From contig NZ_JACHBZ010000012.1 of assembly GCF_014200575.1 (NCBI RefSeq), positions 1 to 64,000 of the forward strand: a stretch of DNA of 64,000 nucleotides. Reading direction: 5' to 3'. Source of the DNA: Mucilaginibacter saanensis (GTDB lineage: Bacteria > Bacteroidota > Bacteroidia > Sphingobacteriales > Sphingobacteriaceae). The translations under genes were made by a program, and so were the position numbers. The notes beneath the pieces were generated by a model. That model saw only the letters and a list, made by a program, of their open reading frames with translations. It was not told the origin of the DNA and made no database searches. This document shows, one piece after another, positions 27,774-37,171 of this stretch; position 1 is the first letter of the stretch, and the number at the start of each line of letters is the position of its first letter.

Positions 27774-30689
27774 ATGAAAAATTTCTTTAAAACGCTTATA
27801 GGTTTACTGCTTTTGGGTTGTACCGTACAGGCTCAAATTCAAAAAATTAATTATACCACGGCCGATAAGCAGGTTTTAAAACTTAACAGGGTATCGCCAG
27901 CCGCCTCGTCACAACCCAACAAGTTGTCATTGGATGGAACCTGGCTTTTTTCTGAAAATATCAGCACATTGCCCTGTGCCAAAAATATACAGGTGCCTGG
28001 TGAGTGGGTAATGCAGGGTTTTACGGTAGATAAAGGAGCTTATGCGGGGTATCAGAAAAACTTTGCCATACCAGAAAATTGGAAAGGCAAACGTTTAAAA
28101 TTACGTTTTGATGCAGTGTATAGCGAATCTGAGATCTGGCTTAATGATAAGAAAATCGCTAGTCATTTGGGTGGTTTTACGCCATTTGAAGTTGATGTAA
28201 CCAATTTCGTAAAATGGAGTGGCGATAACCAGTTGGTAGTAAAAGTGAAATCAGATAGTAAGGCTGATTCTTTGGCAAGTGCATCCCAGTACGCTGTACA
28301 TCCATTGGGAGGTATTTCCAGAAAGGTATATCTGATGGCTGTTGCACCAATGAACTTTGCCTATGCCGATGTGAAAACCAGCTTGGATAAGAACTATGAA
28401 AACGCCGTTTTAAATACAGATGTAATTATTGCCAATGAGCAAAATGCCAAAGCCGAACAACTGAGCCTGAAAGCTGAATTATTTAAAGCTGATGGCACTA
28501 CTAAGGTGGCCGAAAAATTAGTGACTGTTGAAAATGCTATCAACAAAGGCGAGTATTTGCAACAAAACATCAGCTTTGACGTAGCAAACCCCAAAAAGTG
28601 GGACCCGGAGCACCCTAATCTTTACGTAGTAAAATTGAGTATTTTACAAGGGGGCAGCGTTCAGGATATAATTACCAAAAGCATTGGTTTCCGGCAGATA
28701 GAAGTAAAGGGTAATCGTGTATTTGTAAATAATATGCCTATCAAACTACGTGGTGTTTGTCACCATGAAACCATGCCTTTGCGTGGCCGTTCGGTAAAAG
28801 ATAACATGTGGGAAAAAGATGTGGAGCTGTTTCGCGAGGGTAACGTAAATTATATGCGTACCTCACATTATCCGCCAGCCGAAGAATTGGTAGATGCCTG
28901 CAACCGTTTGGGGATGTTTTTAGAAGTTGAAGCTCCATTTTGCTGGGCAGAAGGCACCACGGTGCCTTTAGGAACCGAAATTTTCCAAACCCTGATGGTT
29001 GATCAAACATTGGATATGGTAAACTATTTCAGGTCAAATCCATCGGTGCTCACCTGGTCTATAGGTAACGAATCAGAGAACTATAAAAATTATTTTAAAG
29101 AAACCGCCAGGTTGGTAAAACAATTTGACCCCGCCCGTCCGCGTAATTTTAGCCAATACGGGCCTGATGCAGACGAAGGTGACCTGGAAATATGTAACCA
29201 TCACTACCCTGGGCCAGGCGGGCCGGAACAATATCGCAATAATAAGCGCCCCATTGTTTTTGATGAGTATGCGCACCTGAATGCGTATAACCGCTTAGAA
29301 CAGGTTACCGATCCTGGTGTGCGTGATGCCTGGGGAATTGGGTTTGAGGCCATGTGGGAAAAAATGTATAAAACCGATGCTGTTTTAGGCGGTGCAATTT
29401 GGGCAGGTATTGATGATACCTTCTTTTTACCTGACGGGAAAATCGTGGGTTACGGCACCTGGGGGCCACTTGATGGCTGGCGCAGGGAAAAGCCCGAATA
29501 CTGGCACATGAAAAAAATATATTCGCCAGTTAAAATAAAACTGGCCGGCAACTGGATTAATGGCAAAGTTGCGGTTGAACTTGAAAACAGATTGCTTTTT
29601 AGTAACCTGAATGAGTGTAAAATAGAATGGAGCATAGCTAATGAAAGTGGTTTAATAACGGCTGATTTAAAAAGAGATGGTAAAACAACGGCCGATATTG
29701 CCATCAACAAAAAGCCATCACCCACCGATAAATTAACCATTAAGGTTTATGACCCGCGAGGGGTATTAATTGATATTTATCAGTTTGCCGTAGTTCCGGA
29801 CATCTCAGTGGTTTCAGCTACTAAAACCAACGCACAACCATGGAGCTATCAACAAAATGGGAACATCCTGATTGCCAAAAATGCCAATACGCAAGTTAGT
29901 TTTAACCTGGTTAATGGCGATGTAGAACAGGTTGCCAACAACGGTAAAAACGTTTGGAATACCGGAGCAAGACTAATGGTTTTGCCGCTGACCGGTGAGG
30001 GCAACGGTGTACAAATGACAGGTGATAACAAGAAATTTGAGCCTTTTACCGATGTATGTAAAAACCGTGTGGTAAAGGAAATTAAGCTGGATAAAGCCCA
30101 AAGTGGATTTACCGTAAGTATTGCCGATACGTACAGCGAAGCAATAGGTGTAACTACCTACCATTTCCTGGCCGGTGGAACGGTGAAAATAGATTATAAG
30201 TACACCATCAAAAAAGATGTTAATCCACGGCAGTGGGGCTTGGTTTTTGGTTTGCCCGGCACTTTCCAGGAATTGGATTGGAACAGAAATGCCCTATGGG
30301 ATTACTATCCGGCAGATCATATTGGCCGTGCAAATGGCAAAGCTAAATTAATGTCTGACACCAAAGTTTCGGGCCCGGCTGGGCCATCTGCCCTGCCAAC
30401 CACCCCCTGGAGTTTGGACAGGAATGATTTAGGTACCAATGATTTCCGGTCGACTAAGATGTATATCAATCAGGCAGAATTGACCAACGGTACGTCATCA
30501 TTTCATGTAGTATCTAACGGGCAACAACACATCAGGGCCTGGAAAGATCAGCAAAATATTAAAACTTTAGTGGCCGGTTACAGCAACATGGGTGCCGAAA
30601 GATTTTTTAGGGGGCATGCCGAAAAAATGGACAGACCTCTAAAAGCCGGCGATGTGATACAGGACAGCATCAATCTTCAGTTAAAATAA
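27774..30689 (+). CDS. GH2 family glycosidase (beta-galactosidase-like), first copy
   Basis: This 971-residue exported enzyme has a signal peptide (cleaved near VQAQ), a jelly-roll sugar-binding domain (about 45-190; PGEWVMQGFTVDKG), an immunoglobulin-like domain and a TIM barrel. The acid/base is E433 (SIGNESEN) and the nucleophile E498 (FDEYAH). The motif GAIWAGIDD follows, and about 350 further residues form the C-terminal beta domains seen in LacZ-like enzymes. Retaining exo-hydrolysis of a beta-linked residue is expected; beta-galactose is the most common substrate, but glucuronide or mannoside cannot be excluded. It is followed after 5 bp by a second, homologous GH2 gene. Confidence 0.93.
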   Translation: MKNFFKTLIGLLLLGCTVQAQIQKINYTTADKQVLKLNRVSPAASSQPNKLSLDGTWLFSENISTLPCAKNIQVPGEWVMQGFTVDKGAYAGYQKNFAIPENWKGKRLKLRFDAVYSESEIWLNDKKIASHLGGFTPFEVDVTNFVKWSGDNQLVVKVKSDSKADSLASASQYAVHPLGGISRKVYLMAVAPMNFAYADVKTSLDKNYENAVLNTDVIIANEQNAKAEQLSLKAELFKADGTTKVAEKLVTVENAINKGEYLQQNISFDVANPKKWDPEHPNLYVVKLSILQGGSVQDIITKSIGFRQIEVKGNRVFVNNMPIKLRGVCHHETMPLRGRSVKDNMWEKDVELFREGNVNYMRTSHYPPAEELVDACNRLGMFLEVEAPFCWAEGTTVPLGTEIFQTLMVDQTLDMVNYFRSNPSVLTWSIGNESENYKNYFKETARLVKQFDPARPRNFSQYGPDADEGDLEICNHHYPGPGGPEQYRNNKRPIVFDEYAHLNAYNRLEQVTDPGVRDAWGIGFEAMWEKMYKTDAVLGGAIWAGIDDTFFLPDGKIVGYGTWGPLDGWRREKPEYWHMKKIYSPVKIKLAGNWINGKVAVELENRLLFSNLNECKIEWSIANESGLITADLKRDGKTTADIAINKKPSPTDKLTIKVYDPRGVLIDIYQFAVVPDISVVSATKTNAQPWSYQQNGNILIAKNANTQVSFNLVNGDVEQVANNGKNVWNTGARLMVLPLTGEGNGVQMTGDNKKFEPFTDVCKNRVVKEIKLDKAQSGFTVSIADTYSEAIGVTTYHFLAGGTVKIDYKYTIKKDVNPRQWGLVFGLPGTFQELDWNRNALWDYYPADHIGRANGKAKLMSDTKVSGPAGPSALPTTPWSLDRNDLGTNDFRSTKMYINQAELTNGTSSFHVVSNGQQHIRAWKDQQNIKTLVAGYSNMGAERFFRGHAEKMDRPLKAGDVIQDSINLQLK

Positions 30690-30694
30690 TATTG

Positions 30695-33634
30695 ATGAAA
30701 AAAATAGCATCAACATACATCATGCAAAATATTAATAAGCTCTTTTTACCTTTTTGTCTTTTTTTAAATCTTAACTCATCCGGACAAAGTGTGAGTAAGG
30801 ATCTCGATATCCCCCGGTTGTCGGCATTGCCGGCAACTGTGGTGGGTGTTGAGCAACCTCGTGTTTTGTTAAACGGTAAGTGGGATTTTCAGGTGTTGGG
30901 CCACGCGGCAAAGCAAAATATTATAGTACCCGGCGAATGGGAAATGCAGGGGTTTACCGTAAATGAGGGAGAAACCGCAGTATATAGCCTGAAACTTAAT
31001 ATCCCTGCCGATTGGAAAGGCCAGCAAATAAAAATACGTTTTGACGGCGTAAGCTCGCATGCGCTGGTGAAAGTTAACAATATAAAAGTAGGCGAACATG
31101 AAGGAAGCTTTGTGCCCTTTGAAGCCGATATTACCAATGCGCTTAAACCGAACGACAATATACTGCAGGTAGAAGTGCAGGCCCTAACCATTAGCGATAA
31201 GCTGGCCTGTACATCGCAATATGCCGTACATACAGTTGGTGGTTTATTGCGTAAAGTAGTGCTGTTTGCAGTGCCGCAAACAAATATTGCGGCTAATGTA
31301 ACAACAACGGTTTTTGACCCGCAATTTAAAAATGCCGTTTTAAAGGTGCAGTCGCAAATAGTAAATGAGGCTGCATCCGGAGCATCCGCACAAATTCAAT
31401 ATACTTTAACAGATGCCACAGGAAAGGTGATTTTTGAAAAACTATCGGAGGCTGTAAAAAATGTTGCCTCAAACAATACGCGTAACATAAACACCGCTAT
31501 CAGTGTAAAACAGCCGGAGCAATGGAATCCTGAACATCCTTACCTGTATCATTTAAAAAGTTCATTGCTGTTAAATGGAAAGGTAGTAGAAACCATAACA
31601 CAAAATATAGGCTTCAGGCAAGTTGAAGTAAAAGGTAACCAGTTGTTTGTTAATGGGAAGCCAGTGAAGTTGCATGGCGTAAACCGTCATTCCATCTATC
31701 CGCTTACTGGCCGGAGTGTTAGTCCCGAATTGGACCGTAAAGATGCTGAACTGTTCCGAAGTGCTAATTGTAATTATATCCGCACATCGCATTATCCCCC
31801 ATCGGAAGAGTTTTTAAATGCAGCCGACGAGCTGGGCCTGTTTGTTGAAAGCGAAGCTTCCCTGTGCTGGATTAATCACGGCGCATCACCCATCTGGAAA
31901 AAGTGGAACTATAAAGACGAAAAGTTTTTACCTTATATGATTACGGCAGATGTTGAAAATGTGTTAGCAGGCCGAAACCATCCATCCATTATCATCTGGT
32001 CGTTGGGGAACGAATCGGTTTGGAGCCCATTATGGGCCAGGGTGAATCAGGTTGTAAAACAATTGGATCCATCGCGCCCAACTACCTTTCATGACCAGTG
32101 CTGGGGAGGTTTCAACAATGCACACAGCACGGCAGATATTGCAGTATACCATTACCCATCAATCAATGGTCCGGCTGCAACAGATACCATGAAACGCCCG
32201 GTACTTTTTGGCGAATATGCGCATGTTTCCTGCTATAACCGCAGCGAGTTGCTGACCGACCCTGGTATACGAAGCAGCTATGGTAAGCCGCTGGAAGCAA
32301 TGTATGATTCTATGTATTACCACAAAGGATGCCTTGGCGGGGCTATCTGGGCAGGTATTGACGATATTTTTCATATGCCTGACGGACGGATAGTTGGCTA
32401 TGGCCCCTGGGGGCCGCTTGATGCCTGGCGCAGGCCTAAACCGGAATATTGGGGAGTGAAAAAAGCCTATTCTCCCGTTAAAGTAAAAAGTATAAGCTGG
32501 CCATCAGCCGGGAAAAAGTATTTTGAGCTAACGGTAGAAAACCGGTACGATTTTACTTCTCTGCAAAATCTCAGTATAACGGCAATTTTAAATGGTGTCA
32601 GCAAAACAATAAAGGCCGATATTTCGCCGCATGGCAGCGGAATTATAAAAATTCCGGCAACGGATATTAAAACACTTCAGTTGATATTTAAGGATCCGAG
32701 AGGTTTTATCGCTGATGAAGAAAAATATGAAGCGGAGGATGTTAGCAAGCAGATAAATGATCAGCACGTTGAAGTTTCCTATACCGAAAATGAAGCTGCT
32801 TATTTTGTAGAGCAGGGCAAAATCCAATACAGCATTAGCAAAAATACAGGGATCATTACTTCGGTACGAAAGGGCGATACAGAAATTTTAAAACAAGGCC
32901 CGGTATTTAGCATGGTGCCTATGAACAGTGATGATGGCGGAAAACCAAATGTGGCGGGTGAAACTTACCAAAACAATATTTATCCGCTCAAGAACTATCC
33001 ATTGTATACCTTATTTGCCCGTGATGTTATGGCAGAGAAGACTGATTCGGGGGTAAAATTTTCGATGGATATTACCTATGCTGATTGTAAGGGCAAGCAA
33101 ACCTATTTATTTACCAGTGATGGGAAACTGATAACCGAATATGCAGTGGAATATGCAAAAGCCGACATATCACCGTATCAGTACGGGTTGATGGTACAAT
33201 TGCCAAAATCATTTGATAAACTCAGCTGGAAACGAAAAGGAGAGTTTACGAGCTATTCTGAAAACGATATAGCCCGGTCAGAAGGTACTGCTTTACTTAA
33301 TTCAAAACATGTAAATGGGGTAGAAGAATGGGGTGTTATACCCCAAACAGATTGGAAAGATGATGCCAATGATTTGGGAAGTAATGATTTCAGGTCAACC
33401 AAGCGCTGTATTCAAAAGGCATCGCTACAGGATAACAATGGCAGTATAGTTACGGTGCTTTCTGACGCTACCCAGGCATCGCGCAGCTGGCTGCAGGACG
33501 AACGTATTAATTGGCTAATTGCCGATTATAGTAATAATGGTTCAGAGCCGTTTTATAGTTCACCTCACTCAGATGGAAGAATTAAGATAAAAGACAATAC
33601 TTTAAAAGGTAGATTAGTGATGATGATTAAATAA
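30695..33634 (+). CDS. GH2 family glycosidase (beta-galactosidase-like), second copy
   Basis: This 979-residue homologue of the preceding enzyme shares its order of motifs (PGEWEMQGFTVNEG, RTSHYPPSEEF, GAIWAGIDD, VGYGPWGPLDAWRR). The acid/base is E440 (SLGNESVW) and the nucleophile E507 (FGEYAH). The segments just after the catalytic glutamates differ (NESVWSPLW versus NESENYKNY), so the substrate or linkage may differ. The start is placed at 30695; the ATG at 30722 gives a cleaner signal peptide (MQNINKLFLPFCLFLNL) and may be the true start. Tandem duplication followed by divergence is the simplest origin. Confidence 0.92.
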   Translation: MKKIASTYIMQNINKLFLPFCLFLNLNSSGQSVSKDLDIPRLSALPATVVGVEQPRVLLNGKWDFQVLGHAAKQNIIVPGEWEMQGFTVNEGETAVYSLKLNIPADWKGQQIKIRFDGVSSHALVKVNNIKVGEHEGSFVPFEADITNALKPNDNILQVEVQALTISDKLACTSQYAVHTVGGLLRKVVLFAVPQTNIAANVTTTVFDPQFKNAVLKVQSQIVNEAASGASAQIQYTLTDATGKVIFEKLSEAVKNVASNNTRNINTAISVKQPEQWNPEHPYLYHLKSSLLLNGKVVETITQNIGFRQVEVKGNQLFVNGKPVKLHGVNRHSIYPLTGRSVSPELDRKDAELFRSANCNYIRTSHYPPSEEFLNAADELGLFVESEASLCWINHGASPIWKKWNYKDEKFLPYMITADVENVLAGRNHPSIIIWSLGNESVWSPLWARVNQVVKQLDPSRPTTFHDQCWGGFNNAHSTADIAVYHYPSINGPAATDTMKRPVLFGEYAHVSCYNRSELLTDPGIRSSYGKPLEAMYDSMYYHKGCLGGAIWAGIDDIFHMPDGRIVGYGPWGPLDAWRRPKPEYWGVKKAYSPVKVKSISWPSAGKKYFELTVENRYDFTSLQNLSITAILNGVSKTIKADISPHGSGIIKIPATDIKTLQLIFKDPRGFIADEEKYEAEDVSKQINDQHVEVSYTENEAAYFVEQGKIQYSISKNTGIITSVRKGDTEILKQGPVFSMVPMNSDDGGKPNVAGETYQNNIYPLKNYPLYTLFARDVMAEKTDSGVKFSMDITYADCKGKQTYLFTSDGKLITEYAVEYAKADISPYQYGLMVQLPKSFDKLSWKRKGEFTSYSENDIARSEGTALLNSKHVNGVEEWGVIPQTDWKDDANDLGSNDFRSTKRCIQKASLQDNNGSIVTVLSDATQASRSWLQDERINWLIADYSNNGSEPFYSSPHSDGRIKIKDNTLKGRLVMMIK

Positions 33635-33672
33635 GTCCTATACCTGATTATTCAAGTAATAAAATACTATAG

Positions 33673-35958
33673 ATGAAAAAGATAATTGCACTTGTGGCCT
33701 TTATTATATTCTGCACCAACCTGTACGGACAAACTGCTAAACAGGACCTGCATTTTGATGTACTGGCCAAACAATGGGACGAAGCTATTCCATTAGGCAA
33801 CGGTATGGTGGGCGCACTGGTATGGCAAAAGGCAGACCATTTACGGTTTTCTCTTGACCGTGCCGATTTGTGGGATATGCGCCCGATGAAAGGTTTGCAC
33901 AGGCCGGAGTTTAGTTACCAGTGGGTGGTTAACCAGGTAAATAAAAAGGATTATGCGCCGGTACAACAATATTTTGATGCACCTTATGATAGAGAACCCG
34001 GTCCCTCAAAAATTCCGGGTGGAGCATTGGAGTTTGATACCAAAGGCTGGGGAAAGGTAACATCGGTAAACCTGCATTTGGCAAATGCATTGTGCCAGGT
34101 TAAATGGGCAAACGGAGTTACACTTAAAACATTTGTACATGCTACAGCCCCGGTTGGCTGGTTCAGATTTGAGAATATGAAAACAAACCTGGTGCCTCAG
34201 CTCATATCGCCAAAATATCAGGGTGAAGTTAAAATATCGGCTGATCCGGTTGGTGGCGATGATCTGTCGAGATTAGGTTATTCGCAGGGAAGCATAAAGC
34301 AGCAGGGTAACAATATTACGTATATACAAAAAGGCTGGGGCGGGTTTACCTATCAAATTAATGTACAATGGAAAAAGATAAACGCAACCACCATTGAAGG
34401 GGTATGGAGTATATCTTCACAAAATACCGGTAAAAAAATTAACACGGCAGCTGCTATTGTTGCCAAAAATGCCTTGGCGCAGGGCTATGCAAAAGATTAT
34501 GTTTCGCATAGTAAATGGTGGCAAAACTTCTGGAGCAAATCGGCCATTCACGTGCCTGATACGCTGCTTGAAAAACAATGGTATCTAGAACAATACAAGT
34601 TTGGTTCAGCATCAAGGCTCGGCGCGCCAATTATTTCCCTGCAGGCCGTATGGACCGCCGATAATGGCCGGTTACCACCGTGGAAAGGCGATTTTCACCA
34701 TGACCTTAATACGCAGCTGAGTTATTGGCCAAGCTATAGCTCTAATCACCTGGAGGATGGCATGGCCTATCTTGACAATCTTGACGCTAATAAAGCCAAC
34801 TACAAGCGATACACAAAGTTATATTTTGGCAGCGATGGTTTGGCAGTACCCGGTGTAACCACATTAGATGGTACCGAAATGGGCGGCTGGATCCAGTATG
34901 CGCTTTCTCCCTCCGTATCATCATGGCTGGGGCAGCATTATTATTTGCAATGGCGCTATAGTATGGATAAAGACTTTTTACGCAAGAGGGCCTATCCCTG
35001 GGTAAAAGACGCCGCCACATTTATTGAAAATATAACGGTTTTGGATAGTGCAGGCCACCGCAAGCTACCCATCAGTTCAAGTCCCGAAATTAATGATAAT
35101 GACATCACTGCCTGGTTTCATCAAAATACCAACTATGATCTGTCGCTCATGAAATTTACATTTAAGGCTGCGGCAGAGATGGCCGATGAGTTGGGTCTTA
35201 AAAATGAAGCTTCGCACTGGAGAAAAATTGCTGCAGAGTATAGCGATTTTGCACTAACCTCTGCCAATGAGTTGAAGTTTGCGCCGTCCATGGCTTATAA
35301 TCAATCGCACCGCCATTTTTCGCACATGATGTCTATTTATCCCCTGGGCCTCATTAAATGGGAAGATGGGCCAAGGGCGCAGTCTATCATCAAAAACTCC
35401 ATTCATTTGCTTGACAGTATCGGGCCTGCTTACTGGTGCGGTTACTCCTATTCGTGGCTGGCAAATATGAAGGCGAGGGCAAAGGATGGCGAGGGTGCAG
35501 CAAAGGATCTCACCATTTTTGCAAAGGCATTCTGTTCAGTTAACAGCTTCCATTTAAATGGCGATCAAACCAAATCTGGCTATTCCAAATTCCAGTATCG
35601 CCCGTTTACGCTCGAGGGGAACTTTGCATTTGCATCCGGTTTACAGGAGATGCTGATCCAAAGCTATGCCGGGTTTATCGAAATAATGCCCGCAGTACCC
35701 TCTGCCTGGAAAGATGTTTCGTTTGAAAATTTACGCACCGAGGGGGCTTTCCTGCTGAGCGTAAAAAAATCAGACGGACAGGTTACTGAGGTTAAAATAG
35801 TTTCGGAAAAAGGTGGTAAAACAAAGCTGAAACTGCCTTTTAAAACCTGGGTGCCTGCCCTGCAAAAGGATGTGGAAATAGACAGATCTGAAACAGGGTT
35901 TGTTAGTTTAAATTTTAAACCTGGTGCTATCCTTGTTTTAAAAAACGCTTACGAATAA
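33673..35958 (+). CDS. GH95-like glycosidase
   Basis: This 761-residue exported protein has a signal peptide (cleaved near LYGQ). The N-terminal beta domain starts with IPLGNGMVGALVW, the hallmark opening of GH95-type enzymes. The catalytic (alpha/alpha)6 barrel begins near residue 290 and includes WKGDFHHDLNTQLSYWP, equivalent to the NxNTxxNYWP region of GH95 fucosidases, and a histidine pair in QSHRHFSHMMSIYPLG. At the position of the first catalytic asparagine of AfcA-type GH95 an aspartate appears to be present (DLN), which is unusual if my alignment is right. Known GH95 substrates are alpha-L-fucose and alpha-L-galactose. I am confident of the clan, less so of the substrate. Confidence 0.85.
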   Translation: MKKIIALVAFIIFCTNLYGQTAKQDLHFDVLAKQWDEAIPLGNGMVGALVWQKADHLRFSLDRADLWDMRPMKGLHRPEFSYQWVVNQVNKKDYAPVQQYFDAPYDREPGPSKIPGGALEFDTKGWGKVTSVNLHLANALCQVKWANGVTLKTFVHATAPVGWFRFENMKTNLVPQLISPKYQGEVKISADPVGGDDLSRLGYSQGSIKQQGNNITYIQKGWGGFTYQINVQWKKINATTIEGVWSISSQNTGKKINTAAAIVAKNALAQGYAKDYVSHSKWWQNFWSKSAIHVPDTLLEKQWYLEQYKFGSASRLGAPIISLQAVWTADNGRLPPWKGDFHHDLNTQLSYWPSYSSNHLEDGMAYLDNLDANKANYKRYTKLYFGSDGLAVPGVTTLDGTEMGGWIQYALSPSVSSWLGQHYYLQWRYSMDKDFLRKRAYPWVKDAATFIENITVLDSAGHRKLPISSSPEINDNDITAWFHQNTNYDLSLMKFTFKAAAEMADELGLKNEASHWRKIAAEYSDFALTSANELKFAPSMAYNQSHRHFSHMMSIYPLGLIKWEDGPRAQSIIKNSIHLLDSIGPAYWCGYSYSWLANMKARAKDGEGAAKDLTIFAKAFCSVNSFHLNGDQTKSGYSKFQYRPFTLEGNFAFASGLQEMLIQSYAGFIEIMPAVPSAWKDVSFENLRTEGAFLLSVKKSDGQVTEVKIVSEKGGKTKLKLPFKTWVPALQKDVEIDRSETGFVSLNFKPGAILVLKNAYE

Positions 35959-35987
35959 TTAAAGAACATTGTTTGAATAAATAGATT

Positions 35988-37154
35988 ATGAAAATTACTG
36001 ATGTAAAAGTTTGGCTGGTTGAAGGTGTTAAATACAACTGGATATTATTAAAAATATATACTGATACCGGGCATACCGGTGTTGGCGAAGCTACAAACTG
36101 GCCGGGCAGCCCCATTGTTTATAATGCCGCAAAACATGTTGGTGAACGCGTCATAGGGCTCGACCCTATGAAAACCGACTTTATATGGACAAAACTTTAT
36201 CGCGACCTGAATTGGATGGGGCCTTTTGGCGCCAGCATGTGCGCTATCAGCGGGATTGATATGGCCCTGCTTGACTTAAAGGGCAAAGTGCTCAACACAC
36301 CCTGTTATGAATTATTGGGTGGAGCATTTCGTAAGGAAATTTTGCTGTATGCCAACTATTGGTTCACTGGCGGCGGTCACAATGCAGATGATTATGCCGC
36401 ACAGGCAAAAAAGGTGAAGGAAGCGGGCTTTACTGGCTTAAAGTTTGACCCTTTTGCTCATACCAATTATTTATATGGCGAAGACTTGTCCAGTAATCTT
36501 AACCTTACCGCAGCGCAGCAGGATCTGGCTTTTAATGTAAGTAAAGCCGTTCGTGATGCCGTGGGGCCTGATTTTGATATCATGATTGAAACACATGCTA
36601 TGCTCAATTACCGAGTAGCAGTAAAAATGGCACAACGCTTAGCCGAGTTGGATATTACCTGGTATGAAGAACCCGCCGGTCCCGAAAGTGCAGATACGCT
36701 GCGGGCCATGCGTGAGCGTATTCCATCCAACGTGTCTATTTGCGTGGGCGAGCGTCATTATACCCGCCACGGTATTCGTCCCGTGCTGGAAAAAAATATC
36801 TGTGATGTAATGATGCCGGACATTACCCGTTGCGGAGGCCCGTCAGAAATGAAACGGATGGCCACCATGATGGAAGCGTATAATGTTTTACTGGCCCCCC
36901 ACAATCCTAACGGGCCGTTATCAACATTGGCTTCTGCCCATGTATGTGCATCGGTTCCTAACTTCTTCAGGCAGGAATTTATGTTTAATGATGTGGCCTG
37001 GAGGGATACGGTGATTACTCATCCTATTAAGGATATGATTAAAAACGGACATTTGCATTTAAGCGACCGCCCGGGGTTAGGTGTTGATTTAATTGATGAG
37101 GAGATGGAAAAACATCCTGGTATATTAGTACCCAAAGCAGGGTTCTATGTATAA
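35988..37154 (+). CDS. Enolase-superfamily sugar-acid dehydratase (mandelate racemase family)
   Basis: This 388-residue cytosolic protein has the two-domain fold of the mandelate racemase/muconate lactonizing family. The metal and catalytic positions are visible: E201-x-H203 (IETHAML), E227/E228 (WYEEP), E255 (CVGERH), H305 (APHNPNG) and E330. The third-strand KxK is KxD (LKFD), and the histidine at H305 is the base, as in galactonate-type dehydratases. It most likely removes water from an aldonate to give a 2-keto-3-deoxy acid, feeding the RraA-like aldolase. The exact sugar cannot be read from the sequence. No signal peptide; follows the GH95-like gene by 29 bp. Confidence 0.88.
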   Translation: MKITDVKVWLVEGVKYNWILLKIYTDTGHTGVGEATNWPGSPIVYNAAKHVGERVIGLDPMKTDFIWTKLYRDLNWMGPFGASMCAISGIDMALLDLKGKVLNTPCYELLGGAFRKEILLYANYWFTGGGHNADDYAAQAKKVKEAGFTGLKFDPFAHTNYLYGEDLSSNLNLTAAQQDLAFNVSKAVRDAVGPDFDIMIETHAMLNYRVAVKMAQRLAELDITWYEEPAGPESADTLRAMRERIPSNVSICVGERHYTRHGIRPVLEKNICDVMMPDITRCGGPSEMKRMATMMEAYNVLLAPHNPNGPLSTLASAHVCASVPNFFRQEFMFNDVAWRDTVITHPIKDMIKNGHLHLSDRPGLGVDLIDEEMEKHPGILVPKAGFYV

Positions 37155-37171
37155 CTAAACATGATCAGATA

